Source of the DNA: Planctomycetota bacterium
Lineage (GTDB): Bacteria > Planctomycetota > UBA1135 > GCA-002686595
Assembly: GCA_016714045.1 (NCBI GenBank)
Contig: JADJNY010000006.1
Location: 124,001-188,000 of the forward strand
Reading direction: 5' to 3'
DNA length: 64,000 nt
Below, piece by piece: positions 1 through 9,225 of this stretch. Every line of letters starts with the position of its first letter. The first letter of the stretch is position 1. The translations under genes and the position numbers were made by a program. A model generated the notes under the pieces. It saw nothing but the letters and a program-made list of their open reading frames with translations, did not search any database and was not told the origin of the DNA.

Positions 1-1240
1 GGCCAACGTCTACGTCGTGGCGAACGACGATCCGGACAACGTCCACACGTTCGGGGAGCACGCGCACGTCTACATCAAGCGCTCGACCGACTTCGGTCAG
101 ACCTTCGGGACGCGCATCCGCGTGGACCAGGGTCCGGCGAATACGTTCCAAGTGCTCCCCGTCGCGTCGATCGACGATCGCACGGGCTGCATCGCGGTCG
201 CGTGGTACGACAACCGCGGCGGGAGCACGAACGGAAACGGCAACTGGCTGCTCGACGTCTATGCGTCGGTTTCGACCGACGGCGGGCTGACCTTCGGGCC
301 GGACGTGCGCATGAACAGCGCGTCGTTCGACCCGGATCTCGGCGCTCCCACCCGTTACTTCGGTCCCCCCGCCACCTACCGCATCGGCGAGTACATCGGC
401 GCGGCGATGGCCTGCGGGGATCTGCAGGTCGTCTGGACGGGCAACACGGCGTCCGGACAGCAGAGCGTCACGGACAGCGAAGTCGACGTCTGCCCGACGT
501 CGTCGATCACGCAGCAACCGGCGAGTCAGGTCGTTCCGTTCGGGACCACGGCGAGCTTCAGCTCGGTCCTGTCGGGCCCGGGTCCGTTCACGTACTTCTG
601 GTTCAAGGACGACGTCCTGCTGACGAACGGCGGATCGATCAGCGGCGCGGACTCGCTGACCCTCGTCATCGCGCCCACGTCGCCCGGAGACTCGGGCGTG
701 TACCAACTCGTCGTCGCCGACGGATGCGGCACGATCGCGAGCGACGCCGTGACCCTCGTGGTCGAGCCGGGCGTCCGCTTCTGCGCCGGCGACGGGCTCG
801 ATCCCGTGGTGACGACGGACTGCCCGTGCGCGAACTTCGGCGCGCCCGGGCGCGGGTGCGCCAATTCGGTCGAGGCCCAAGGCGCGGTGCTCACCGCGAG
901 CGGCCTCCCCGATCCCGACACGGCCGTGTTGAGCGCGAGCGGCATGCCCCTGGTCTCCTCGTGCATCTACCTGCAAGGCGACGCACTCGTCGATGCGACG
1001 TTCGGCGACGGCGTGCGGTGCGCGGGCGGGAGCCTCGTCCGCCTCCGCACGCGGACCAACGTCGGCGGCGCGAGCAGCTTCCCCGACTCCGGCGACACGG
1101 TGTCGCTCTCCGTCCGCGGCGGCGTCGTGCCGGGGAGCGGAGCTCTGCGCCACTACCAGACGTACTACCGCAACGCCGCCGCCGTGTTCTGCCCGCCCGA
1201 GACGTTCAACGTCACGAGCGGCTTCCAGATCGTCTGGTGA
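1..1240 (+). CDS. secreted BNR-repeat / Ig-like protein with Cys-rich C-terminal domain (5' partial)
   Basis: The frame is open to the left edge, so the N-terminus is missing. The visible part begins with beta-propeller sequence containing Asp-box (BNR) motifs (STDFGQTFG, STDGGLTFG). An Ig-like domain follows (about visible residues 165-250, with the late D-S-G-x-Y motif). The last 153 residues are the Cys-rich module shared by seven proteins here: it starts FCAGDG, has CPC and GxGC motifs, FGDGVRC, YYRN, FCPPETFNVT, and ends IVW at the stop. Asp-box propellers occur in sialidases and other secreted glycan- or protein-binding enzymes; no catalytic residues can be assigned from this fragment. 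I infer an exported surface protein whose C-terminal module directs sorting or attachment. It converges on the GNAT gene at 1318. Confidence 0.75.
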   Translation, partial: ANVYVVANDDPDNVHTFGEHAHVYIKRSTDFGQTFGTRIRVDQGPANTFQVLPVASIDDRTGCIAVAWYDNRGGSTNGNGNWLLDVYASVSTDGGLTFGPDVRMNSASFDPDLGAPTRYFGPPATYRIGEYIGAAMACGDLQVVWTGNTASGQQSVTDSEVDVCPTSSITQQPASQVVPFGTTASFSSVLSGPGPFTYFWFKDDVLLTNGGSISGADSLTLVIAPTSPGDSGVYQLVVADGCGTIASDAVTLVVEPGVRFCAGDGLDPVVTTDCPCANFGAPGRGCANSVEAQGAVLTASGLPDPDTAVLSASGMPLVSSCIYLQGDALVDATFGDGVRCAGGSLVRLRTRTNVGGASSFPDSGDTVSLSVRGGVVPGSGALRHYQTYYRNAAAVFCPPETFNVTSGFQIVW

Positions 1241-1258
1241 CGCGCGGCGCGACCGTCG

Positions 1259-1281
1259 CCGCGCGGGGACGCCCCGCGCGG
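1259..1281. terminator. hairpin between convergent genes
   Basis: A perfect inverted repeat: arms CCGCGCGGGG and CCCCGCGCGG around a 3-nt loop, 18 bases after the stop at 1240 and 37 bases from the converging stop at 1318. There is no T-tract, so termination is inferred from position and stem strength. Confidence 0.45.
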
Positions 1282-1317
1282 GGGCGAGTGCGAGCTCGCC
1301 TCATCACCGACCCGCGC

Positions 1318-1806
1318 TCAGCGCGCCAGCGCCGCGAGCGTCTCGCCGTCGACGCGCATCGTCGTCCAGTCCTCCATCGGCCGCGCGCCGAGCGCGCGAT
1401 AAAAGCCGATCGCGGGCGCGTTCCAATCGAGGACGTTCCACTCGAGCCGCCCGCACCCACGCGCGACCGCGATGCGCGCGAGCTCGACGAGCAGCGCCTT
1501 GCCGAGCCCCGCGCCGCGCGCCTCGGGCACGACGAAGAGGTCTTCGAGCCACAGCCCTGGCTTGCACAGGAACGTCGAGAAGCTCGTGAAGTGGAGCGCG
1601 AACCCGCGCGCGACGCCGTCGAGCTCGCCGATGAGACACTCCGCCGCGGGCTGCGCTCCGAAGAGCTGCTCACGCAGCGCGTCGGGCGTCGCGCGGCACT
1701 CGTGCGCGAGCTGCTCGTACTCGGCGAGCGCGTGGATGAGCGCGGCGACGAGCTCGACGTCGTCGGGCGTCGCGGGGCGGATCGTGATGCGGGGCAGTGC
1801 GGCCAT
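1318..1806 (-). CDS. GNAT family N-acetyltransferase (diamine/thialysine acetyltransferase-like)
   Basis: 162-residue acetyl-CoA-dependent N-acetyltransferase, full length for the SSAT-like branch. The acetyl-CoA loop is RGAGLGKALL (about residues 97-106), preceded by the typical LEDLFVVPEA. The C-terminal half has the SSAT-like run LEWNVLDWNAPAIGFYRALG. This branch acetylates polyamines, thialysine or related small amines; the exact substrate cannot be read from sequence. The start was chosen at the ATG where GNAT homology begins (MAALPRITIRPAT); the same frame stays open upstream without resemblance. It lies 11 bases downstream of the HxlR regulator gene on the same strand, so the two are probably co-transcribed. 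Confidence 0.85.
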   Translation of the reverse strand: MAALPRITIRPATPDDVELVAALIHALAEYEQLAHECRATPDALREQLFGAQPAAECLIGELDGVARGFALHFTSFSTFLCKPGLWLEDLFVVPEARGAGLGKALLVELARIAVARGCGRLEWNVLDWNAPAIGFYRALGARPMEDWTTMRVDGETLAALAR

Positions 1807-1817
1807 GTGGAATCGCG

Positions 1818-2207
1818 TCACGCCCGCGTCGCGCCCGCGCGCGACTTCGCTTTGGGGGCCCGCTCGCGCTTCTTCTGCAGCTTCTTTCCGACCTCCGCGA
1901 TCGAGCACAGCACGGGCTGGACTTCGAGCCCGAGCGGCGCGAGCGCGTACTCGACGCTCGGCGGCGAGGTCGGCAGGACGGCGCGCGTCACGAGGCCGCG
2001 GTCCTCGAGCTCGCGCAGCCGCGTCGTCAGCACTTTGGCCGAAACGCCCGCGAGCAGCCGGCGGAGCTCGCCGAAGCGGCGCGGCTCGTCGCGCAGGTAC
2101 CAAAGGATCTTCGGCGTCCACGCACCGGCGAGAAGCTCGAGGCATTCCTCGAGCGGACAGTCGGCCGGGGGCGGAGCGGGCGGTTCTTTCTTGTTGGGAG
2201 GCACCAT
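1818..2207 (-). CDS. HxlR family transcriptional regulator
   Basis: 129-residue winged helix-turn-helix protein of the HxlR (MarR-like) family. The signature elements are visible: CPLEECLELLAGAWTPKIL at residues 17-35 with the family Cys17, the W-x-x-x-I-L helix, RFGELRRLLAGVSAKVLTTRLRELEDRGL as the recognition region, then the wing. The tail is Lys/Arg-rich. HxlR proteins commonly sense electrophiles or quinones through the N-terminal Cys and repress a divergent oxidoreductase gene. Here a flavoprotein gene diverges at 2349, which fits that arrangement. The 141-base interval between them holds an imperfect palindrome. Confidence 0.9.
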   Translation of the reverse strand: MVPPNKKEPPAPPPADCPLEECLELLAGAWTPKILWYLRDEPRRFGELRRLLAGVSAKVLTTRLRELEDRGLVTRAVLPTSPPSVEYALAPLGLEVQPVLCSIAEVGKKLQKKRERAPKAKSRAGATRA

Positions 2208-2215
2208 GACGTCGC

Positions 2216-2254
2216 ATGGTCACTGTCAAGTACCTGGTTGTCAACGGTAACCAT
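2216..2254. promoter_or_regulatory. possible HxlR operator in divergent promoter
   Basis: Between the divergent regulator and flavoprotein genes lies an imperfect inverted repeat: ATGGTCAC at 2216-2223 and GTAACCAT at 2247-2254. Inside it is a direct repeat TGTCAA at 2224-2229 and 2239-2244, which reads TTGACA on the minus strand and could be a -35 element for the regulator gene. This is the only stretch of lower GC in the interval. The operator role is inferred. Confidence 0.35.
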
Positions 2255-2348
2255 GCTGCCCAGGATCGCGGCCTTCGTCACTCGACTCCACCCGCGGTCC
2301 GCGCTCGAAGCGGATCGATCTCCACCACCACGCATCGAGGAACCAACC

Positions 2349-2921
2349 ATGGCCAAGGTCGCGATCGTCTACCACTCCGGATACGGACACACCGCGCGCC
2401 TCGCGCAGGCCGTCGCTCGCGGCGCCGAGTCCGTCGCCGGTACGCACGTCACGCTCGTCTCCGTCACCGACGTCGAGCAGCACTGGGCCGACCTCGACGC
2501 CGCCGACGCGATCGTCTTCGGCGCGCCGACGTACATGGGTAGCGCCTCCGCGCCGTTCAAAGCGTTCGCGGATGCGTCGAGCAAGCGCTGGTTCGTCCAC
2601 GCCTGGAAAGACAAGCTCGCCGCCGGCTTCTCGAACTCGGGCAGCCCCGCGGGCGACAAGCTCGCGACGCTGCAGGAGTTCGCCGTGCTCGCCGCGCAAC
2701 ACGGGATGATCTGGGTCGGCCTCGGACTCCACCCGATCGTCCCCTCGACGAAGCACCCCGGCGAGTTCGTGAACCGCGCGGGCGCGTTCCTCGGCGCGAC
2801 GGCGCAATCGCCGCACAGCGCGCCCGATCACCTCGCGCCGCCGCCGGTCGACTTGGAGACGGGCGAGATCCTCGGCGCTCGCGTCGCGAACGCGGCGGCG
2901 CGCTGGGTGCGCGGCAAATAG
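2349..2921 (+). CDS. flavodoxin-fold NAD(P)H:quinone oxidoreductase-like (WrbA-like) protein
   Basis: 190-residue flavodoxin-like protein. The N-terminal FMN-phosphate loop is VYHSGYGHTARLA (residues 7-19). FGAPTYMGSASAPFKAF (about 57-73) is the second FMN loop, and the third region is SNSGSPAGDKL. The length matches WrbA / NAD(P)H-dependent FMN oxidoreductases, which carry out two-electron quinone reduction in the cytoplasm. The start is the ATG where the beta1 strand MAKVAIVYHS begins; longer open frame upstream is not homologous. It diverges from the HxlR regulator and is probably its target. It ends 4 bases before the stop of the converging kinase gene, leaving no room for a separate terminator. 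Confidence 0.82.
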   Translation: MAKVAIVYHSGYGHTARLAQAVARGAESVAGTHVTLVSVTDVEQHWADLDAADAIVFGAPTYMGSASAPFKAFADASSKRWFVHAWKDKLAAGFSNSGSPAGDKLATLQEFAVLAAQHGMIWVGLGLHPIVPSTKHPGEFVNRAGAFLGATAQSPHSAPDHLAPPPVDLETGEILGARVANAAARWVRGK

Positions 2922-2925
2922 CGCG

Positions 2926-4860
2926 TCAGGAGCGCGCAAGCCGCGCCAGGATCGCCTCGAGGACGCGCTGCGCGCCGGCGCGTCCGAGCTCGACCTGCCG
3001 GGAGCCCTCCACCGCGACGCCGCCGTGCACGACGAGCTCGCTCGCCGCGCGGTCCGCATCCTGGCGCAGCACGAGCACGAGCGGCGGCCGCGCGGCGAGC
3101 GGACCGTCGAGGCCGATGCGCCACGCACCGCCCCAGTCCGCGGACTTCGCCTCGAGGAGCCAGCCGCTCGGCGCCGCCGCGCCGGGTTCGACCAGCGGGA
3201 GCGCGCGCGTCACGCGCCACCGTTCGTCGTCGAGCGCGCGCGCCGCCGCCGCGCGGAGCTCCTCGAGCGTCGCGTCCGTGCTCGCGCTCGCCGAAAGCTC
3301 GACGTCGCGCGCCGGAGCCCGCCGCAGCTCGGCGACGCCCCAGAACGCGAGGATCAGGAGCGCGACGCTGCCGCCGTACAGCGCCGTCGTCGCGACCACC
3401 GGCCGCCAGAACACGCGCCAGCTCCGCCATCCGCCGCGCGTCGCCGCGGAGAGGCCGAGGCCCGCGAAGAGCAGGAGCAGCGCGCCGAGGAACGCGAGCT
3501 CGGGGTGGCGCGCGAGTGCGTCGATGAGCGCACGCCCCTCCCCCGCAGAGGCTGCGCGCAAGGGCTCGAGCGCGCCGTACTCGGGATCCCACAGCGTCGT
3601 GCCGAGCGCCCACGTACTCTGCAGCGCAAACACGAGCAAGGCGAACGAAGCCGCGAACAGCACCAGTCCGCACGCGACGCGGCCGACGCGCTCGAGCATC
3701 GAGAGGTTCGCGAGCCGCACCGAGAGCTCGGGGCTCGTGCGCAGGCGCCACGTGAACACCGCGAAGAGCACGAGCGCGAGCACCGGCGCCGAGCCGACGA
3801 GCGGCCAGAACCCGCGGTCGAACGCGTGCGCGCAGAAGGCCCACGCGACGAGCAAGAGCACGAACGAGCCGAGCGCTCCCTTCCAGTGGCGCTTCGAAGC
3901 GCCAGACGTCGCGGGTGCGCGCGCTGCGGAAGCCGTGGTCGGCGTCGCGAGTGCCTCGAGCGCGCGCTCGAGCTCCGCGCGCATCGCGCCCGCGTCGGCG
4001 TAGCGGCGCTCGGGATCCCGCGCGAGCGCGCGCTCGACGACGAGGTCGACGTCGAGCTCGACCTCCGCGCGGCGCGACGGCGGCTCGTAGCGCCCGAGCG
4101 GGAGCACGCCGGTGAGCATCTCGTAGAGCACGACGCCAAGCGCGTAGAGGTCGGCGCGCGCGTCGACCGCGCGCGGGCGCTCGAGCTGCTCCGGCGCCAT
4201 GTAGTGCGGCGTCCCCATCGCGTCGCCCGTCCCGGTGAGCGCGGGCGCGTCGTCGCTGGGCAGCTTCGCGAGGCCGAAGTCGGCGAGCTTGACGCGCCCC
4301 TGGGCGTCGACGAGCACGTTCTCGGGCTTCAGGTCGCGGTGGATCACGCCCGCGGCGTGCGCGAACTCGAGCGCGCAGCACAGGTCACGCGCGAGCGCGA
4401 GCGCACGCGCCGGCGCCAGGCGCCCGTCGCGCAGGAGACGCCGCAGGTTCGCGCCGTCGACGTGCTCCATCACGAGGTAGAGCCGGCCTTCGCGCTCGCC
4501 GGCGTCGTGGAGGGCCACGATCGACGGGTGCGCGAGGCGCGCGAGCGCGCGAGCTTCGCGCAGGAACCGCTCGGCGAAGTCCGGGGAGCGCGCGAGGTCC
4601 GCGCGCAGGAGCTTGATCGCGACGGTGCGCGCGAGGCGCGGGTGCGTCGCGCGGTACACGGCACCCATGCCGCCGCGCCCGACGAGTTCGAAGCCGGAGT
4701 GATCGGGGAAGATCGCCTCGAGCTCCATGACCTCGCGCCCCCTCGAGTGCGCATGCGCTCCGCCATCCCGCGCCGTGAAGGCGAGCGCAAAGAGACAGCG
4801 CGGGCACGGCGCATCCTTCGTGTCGACCGGGGCGCCGCAGGTGGTGCAAGCTGTGGTCAT
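2926..4860 (-). CDS. membrane Ser/Thr protein kinase with N-terminal zinc ribbon
   Basis: 644-residue Hanks-type kinase. Residues 1-25 form a zinc ribbon (Cys5, Cys8, Cys19, Cys22). The kinase domain (about 56-320) is complete: glycine loop GRGGMGAVY, Lys83 in AIKLL, catalytic HRDLKPENV, DFGLAK, and GTPHYMAPEQ. After the kinase come about five hydrophobic helices, then a C-terminal domain of about 130 residues without recognisable motifs. The start was placed at the ATG giving the zinc ribbon; the longer open frame upstream is low-complexity Arg/Pro. It lies 220 bases downstream of the TPR-CHAT gene on the same strand, which in turn follows an ECF sigma gene, so it is probably part of a signalling block. 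Its substrates are unknown. Confidence 0.88.
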   Translation of the reverse strand: MTTACTTCGAPVDTKDAPCPRCLFALAFTARDGGAHAHSRGREVMELEAIFPDHSGFELVGRGGMGAVYRATHPRLARTVAIKLLRADLARSPDFAERFLREARALARLAHPSIVALHDAGEREGRLYLVMEHVDGANLRRLLRDGRLAPARALALARDLCCALEFAHAAGVIHRDLKPENVLVDAQGRVKLADFGLAKLPSDDAPALTGTGDAMGTPHYMAPEQLERPRAVDARADLYALGVVLYEMLTGVLPLGRYEPPSRRAEVELDVDLVVERALARDPERRYADAGAMRAELERALEALATPTTASAARAPATSGASKRHWKGALGSFVLLLVAWAFCAHAFDRGFWPLVGSAPVLALVLFAVFTWRLRTSPELSVRLANLSMLERVGRVACGLVLFAASFALLVFALQSTWALGTTLWDPEYGALEPLRAASAGEGRALIDALARHPELAFLGALLLLFAGLGLSAATRGGWRSWRVFWRPVVATTALYGGSVALLILAFWGVAELRRAPARDVELSASASTDATLEELRAAAARALDDERWRVTRALPLVEPGAAAPSGWLLEAKSADWGGAWRIGLDGPLAARPPLVLVLRQDADRAASELVVHGGVAVEGSRQVELGRAGAQRVLEAILARLARS

Positions 4861-5080
4861 CGCGGTGGCGCGTGGATGAGGAAGGCCGTGTGGGGAAGAG
4901 TGGATGCTGCGGGTGCTCCTTGCAATCGGAGGACTGCGGCCGAGCACAAGACGACGATTCCGGTTGGTGGTTCCAGCGGGTCGCCTCCGCGCTTCCCACG
5001 GCCTGTCGGCGCCCACAGAGCGGACACGCTTCGACCAGGTGACGTCGACGGGGGGCTACCGACGACGGGCGATGCTCCAG

Positions 5081-8000
5081 TCAACGCGGCTCGCCGACCG
5101 CAATCCAGCCGGCCCACGCCGAGGGCGGGTACCTCGGGCGTCCATCGGCATCGCGGGCGGCGCGCAGCTCAGCCTTGGCTTCCCAAAGTGCGCGAGCCTT
5201 TGGGAGGCCGTCGATCCAGATTCGACGGTAGAAGGCGAGCATCAGCTCCTTCGTCGGCTCGTCGGGAACTTTCCAAAGGCTGGTCACGACCGTCCGAGCG
5301 CCCGCGATCTGAAGCGCGCGTTGGAGCGAGGCGGGACCTTGGCCCAGCCGGTCGAAGCCGAGGCTCGTTTCGCAGGCCGAGAGCACGGCGAGTTCGCAAC
5401 GGGAGAGGTCGAGGGTGGAGAGCTCCTCGGCGGTCAGCGTCCCGGGGTTGCGTCCGAGCGCGTCGGAACCCGAGTTCGCCTGCGCGAAGGCGAGGCCGCA
5501 GCGGATCATCGGTGAGGTCGTCGCGGTCCATTCGGGGTCGGAGCGGAGGTCGCGAGAGGCCTGGCCCGCCAGTTCGATCGAACGTTCGACCGCGTCGTAC
5601 CACCCGTGCGTCGCGACGTGCAGCCAACGCGCGCCCGGTGCGTTCTTGCGCAACGCGCCGACGGTGGCCTCGGTGCCCGTGAGCTGCCGTTCGTCCTCGC
5701 CCGGATGGAGCTCGACGATGGCCTTCGTCTCGACGAGCGTGGCGGGGAGCGGAACGAAGGTCGCTGCCGGCTTGCGGTTGTGCGATCCGGCCGTGTCCGC
5801 CTCTCCTCCGAAGTCCGCGCCGCCCATGGCGAGCAACGCGCCCTTCGAAGCGGGTGGGCGGTCGGGCGCGAGGAGCTCGACCAGCGTCGAGCGGAGCTCG
5901 AATTGGAATTCGTCGCCCAGGCGGCGGTCCGTGTCGGCCGGCGCGGAGGAGGCCGCGCGTTCCGCGGGCAGCGCGTCGAGCGGCACGAGCGCGAGCGGAC
6001 CGCCCAGCGCGACCACGAGCCTGCGGACCCCCTTCAAGTGCGGTGCGAGCGGATCGAACGCACGCTTTCGGAGCGCCATCCCCGCCTCGCGCTCGGCCGA
6101 GACGCGCATCGGAGCACTCTTGACCACGGCGGCCCCGCGCGCCGAACGCGAGTCGCCCCCTAGGGCGTCGCGCCAGTCGAGGACGAGCTCTTCCATCGCA
6201 TCCGACCGACCAAGGTCGACGCGCGCCAGCCCGCGCTCCTTGGTGACGACGAACGCTATCGTGCGCGCGCCGAGCTTGGCATCGCCACGCTTGGCGCCCA
6301 CGTACCACGGGGCGTAGGTCCACAAGCTCACGAGCGCCGTCTCGGAGTCCAGGTGCGCCGCGAGGCTCTCCACGGTCGGAGCCGTGAGCATCTCGCGGGC
6401 ACCGGGTAGTTCGAAGATCTTCGCGCGTAGCTCGCGCTGCGCCGCTTCGAGCTCTCCGCGTGCGGCCCCGATGCGGTCGGGGCTCGCGCCCGACTGCACG
6501 AGCTCGACGAGCCGGCCGGCCGCTTCCTCGGCGCGCTTCGAAGCCGCGTCGATGGCGGGCGCATCCCCCGCCGCAGCCGCGACGCGCGGAGCGGACAGCT
6601 CCAGCCCGCGCAACGCCTCGATCCAGGAGAACGCTCGCGCCTGGAGCGCCGGATCGGGCGGAAAGCGCCCCGCTCCGTCGGCGATGGAGAGCACGGTCGA
6701 GATCTCGTCCGACCACGTCATCGCGCGCTCGACGAGCGCGCGCGGCCCCAGCTTCGCGGTCAGTGCGATGCGCGTCCGGTCCAGGTCGTCGAGGAGGAGC
6801 GCGGCTTGAGCACGCGCTCGCGCGGGCTCCGCGTCGAGCTCCAAGCACGCGCGCGCGGTCCCGACGCGGGCCATGTGGAGCGACGGATTCTCGGAGGGAA
6901 GCAGACGTTCCATCGTCGACAGCGACTCGAGGAAGAGCTCGAGGGCACGCGGCTTGTCCTTGCCGTCGAGCAAAGCGGCGGCGAGGTTGTACTGCAGCGA
7001 AGCCAGCTCGATCGGATCCGGATTCGAGCGCGCGGTGACCGTCGCGAGCGCCGAGCGGAGCAGCTCGAGCCCCTGCTCTTCCCGACCGAGCTTGCGCAGC
7101 GAGACCGCGAGGTTGCGCTGCGCGACGACGATCTCGTCGTCGCCGGGCGGGTACGTCTCGAGGGCCATGGCGAGCACGTACTCCTCGATCTCGGCAGCGC
7201 GCTCGTGCTGGCCGAGCTCCGACAGCGCGGACGCCAGGTTTCGCTGCGCCATGATCGAGTCGGTGTGCTCGGGAGGGAGCGTGCGCGCGAGCATGGAGGC
7301 GATCGCGTCGAAGTGCTCGAGCGCGGACACGGCATCTCCGTCGTAGAGGAGCGCGCCCGCGAGCCCGTTGCGCACGTTGAGCAGCTCGGGGTGCTCGGGC
7401 GGGTACACGCGCGAGATCAGGTCGTACGCTTGCTCGTACAGCGGTCGAGCCTCGTGGATCAGCCCCTGCCCGGAGAGGATCCCGCCGAGGAGGTAGATCG
7501 ACAGGCCACGATCAGGGTCGTCCGCTCCGAGAGCGGCGGCCTCCTCCAGCACGAGCGGCTCGATGACCCGCCGCGCTTCCTCGAAACGTCCCTGGCGAAA
7601 GAGCAGCGTGCCCAAGTTGTAGCGGGCCGAACGCGCGTGATCGGCGCCCCGGGGCCCGAGCGCGCCAGCACGCTCGACGATGCCTTGAAAGCGCGCCTCC
7701 GCCTGCGGTTCCTGTCCCAGCTCCGACTCGCACATGCCCAGATTGAGCTCGCACTGAAGGCGCAGGACATCGTCGCGCTTCGCCGACTGCTCCAGGCTCT
7801 CGAAAGCGGCATCGAGCTCGGCCTTCGCTGCCTCAGGCTGGCCGAGTTGGACGAGGGTGAATCCCTGATCGACACGCAGTCCTTCCAGGGTTCGGACGAA
7901 GCGCGGCCCGAGGGCCGCAGCGACCTCGATGGCGCGGGCGCGGACCGCCTTCACCCGGTTCCAGTCTGCGGTCTTCTCGAGCGTGTCCACGCAGTGCCGC

Positions 8001-8932
8001 AGAGCCGTCAAGTACTCACGAGACCGATCACCAAAGACGCGCTCGCAGACCGGAACCAGCTCTTCGACGATCCGCAGCGTCCCCTCCGTGTCCCCCAGAT
8101 GCTCCAGGCACACGGCCAGATTGCGGCGTAACGCGATGCCATCCGCCGTATCCGCGTCGCCGTTCGCACGATCGATCTCAACGGCCTGCTCGAGCACGAC
8201 ACGTGCGCGCACATGTTCGTCCAGATGGACAAGAACCCCGCCGAGGATCGTGCGCGTGCCCTGGAGCCCGCCGCGCGGCATGCGATCGGCATCGCGCTCG
8301 AGGACGAGCTCGAAGGCGCGGCGCGCTGCCTGCAACGCGCCGTTCGGCGCGGCATGACGGCCGATGCCGCGCAGCGCAGACGAGACGCCCTCACTCGCAC
8401 CTTCCGGATCGGCAGCGACGAGCGCCTCGATCCAGGCCAAGAGCGTGGCTTCCTCGACCGGCTTCGCTTTCGCGCCGTCGGCGCCCAAGTGTGCTTGGAT
8501 CGGGGCGACGGCGGCGAGCGTAGCGGGCGTCTCAGGACACGGCACGAGCATGAGCTTCGCGCTCCCGCTCTCACCCGGCCGAGCTGCGGCGGCTTGAATG
8601 CGCAGCGTCTGGCCGGCCTTCGCCGGAACGACCAGGAATGGCGTCTTCCCACCGCCGCTCGAGTCGTCCTCGCCGAGGCCCTCGCCGCTCGCGCTCGAGA
8701 TCGAGAGGTACGGATCGAAGTCACCGCTGCCCTCGAGCCAAGAGCGCAGATGGCCGTCGTGCTCGACGACGTACTCGATCAACGTCGCCGGACCGTGCCC
8801 TGCGAGCACGGGAGCCTCGGGCGTGATCGAGACCTCGACGGCTTTCGCCCCGGGGCGCTCGAGTCCGGAGCCGCCAAACGCCGTGACCAAGGAGAGCGAG
8901 AGCAGAGAGTGAGACACATGGAACAGGGGCAT
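5081..8932 (-). CDS. exported TPR-repeat protein with C-terminal CHAT (caspase-like) domain
   Basis: 1283 residues. A hydrophobic N-terminal segment (about 5-20) resembles a signal peptide. A beta-rich region to about 130 follows (DGHLRSWLEGSGDFDPYL; resembles a pre-peptidase C-terminal-type fold). Tandem TPR helices span about 180-700. The C-terminal CHAT domain has the expected His in LHVATHGW (His1109) and Cys in LSACETS (Cys1187), followed by the standard GARTVVTSLWKVPD and GLPKARALW stretches. CHAT domains are caspase-related cysteine peptidases, usually activated through attached TPRs. An exported CHAT protein is typical of planctomycetes and cyanobacteria, but its substrates are mostly unknown. 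It lies between the ECF sigma gene (293 bases upstream) and the zinc-ribbon kinase gene. Confidence 0.85.
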   Translation of the reverse strand: MPLFHVSHSLLSLSLVTAFGGSGLERPGAKAVEVSITPEAPVLAGHGPATLIEYVVEHDGHLRSWLEGSGDFDPYLSISSASGEGLGEDDSSGGGKTPFLVVPAKAGQTLRIQAAAARPGESGSAKLMLVPCPETPATLAAVAPIQAHLGADGAKAKPVEEATLLAWIEALVAADPEGASEGVSSALRGIGRHAAPNGALQAARRAFELVLERDADRMPRGGLQGTRTILGGVLVHLDEHVRARVVLEQAVEIDRANGDADTADGIALRRNLAVCLEHLGDTEGTLRIVEELVPVCERVFGDRSREYLTALRHCVDTLEKTADWNRVKAVRARAIEVAAALGPRFVRTLEGLRVDQGFTLVQLGQPEAAKAELDAAFESLEQSAKRDDVLRLQCELNLGMCESELGQEPQAEARFQGIVERAGALGPRGADHARSARYNLGTLLFRQGRFEEARRVIEPLVLEEAAALGADDPDRGLSIYLLGGILSGQGLIHEARPLYEQAYDLISRVYPPEHPELLNVRNGLAGALLYDGDAVSALEHFDAIASMLARTLPPEHTDSIMAQRNLASALSELGQHERAAEIEEYVLAMALETYPPGDDEIVVAQRNLAVSLRKLGREEQGLELLRSALATVTARSNPDPIELASLQYNLAAALLDGKDKPRALELFLESLSTMERLLPSENPSLHMARVGTARACLELDAEPARARAQAALLLDDLDRTRIALTAKLGPRALVERAMTWSDEISTVLSIADGAGRFPPDPALQARAFSWIEALRGLELSAPRVAAAAGDAPAIDAASKRAEEAAGRLVELVQSGASPDRIGAARGELEAAQRELRAKIFELPGAREMLTAPTVESLAAHLDSETALVSLWTYAPWYVGAKRGDAKLGARTIAFVVTKERGLARVDLGRSDAMEELVLDWRDALGGDSRSARGAAVVKSAPMRVSAEREAGMALRKRAFDPLAPHLKGVRRLVVALGGPLALVPLDALPAERAASSAPADTDRRLGDEFQFELRSTLVELLAPDRPPASKGALLAMGGADFGGEADTAGSHNRKPAATFVPLPATLVETKAIVELHPGEDERQLTGTEATVGALRKNAPGARWLHVATHGWYDAVERSIELAGQASRDLRSDPEWTATTSPMIRCGLAFAQANSGSDALGRNPGTLTAEELSTLDLSRCELAVLSACETSLGFDRLGQGPASLQRALQIAGARTVVTSLWKVPDEPTKELMLAFYRRIWIDGLPKARALWEAKAELRAARDADGRPRYPPSAWAGWIAVGEPR

Positions 8933-9225
8933 GCGAGCCGTCGTTTCCTCGGCCGTGAAGGAGGCCGTGTCGGGACACCGGAGCCAAAGAGGGTAGGCCC
9001 GCGAGTTCTCCGTGCCAATGCCACCGAAAAGGTGTGCTCACTCCGCATCGGCATCGACGGCCGAGAGCCGCCTGCTTGGGAGGAGGCTCCTCAGCGACGG
9101 AGCGTCGAGATCCGATGGAACTGCTCGACGGGAGGTGGTCCGCTCCGGAGGAAGAGTCCATCGGCCCGAGCGGCCACCTCGCCAACTCGACCAACGGCGT
9201 CCGGGTGCTCTGGACTCCGTGATCG

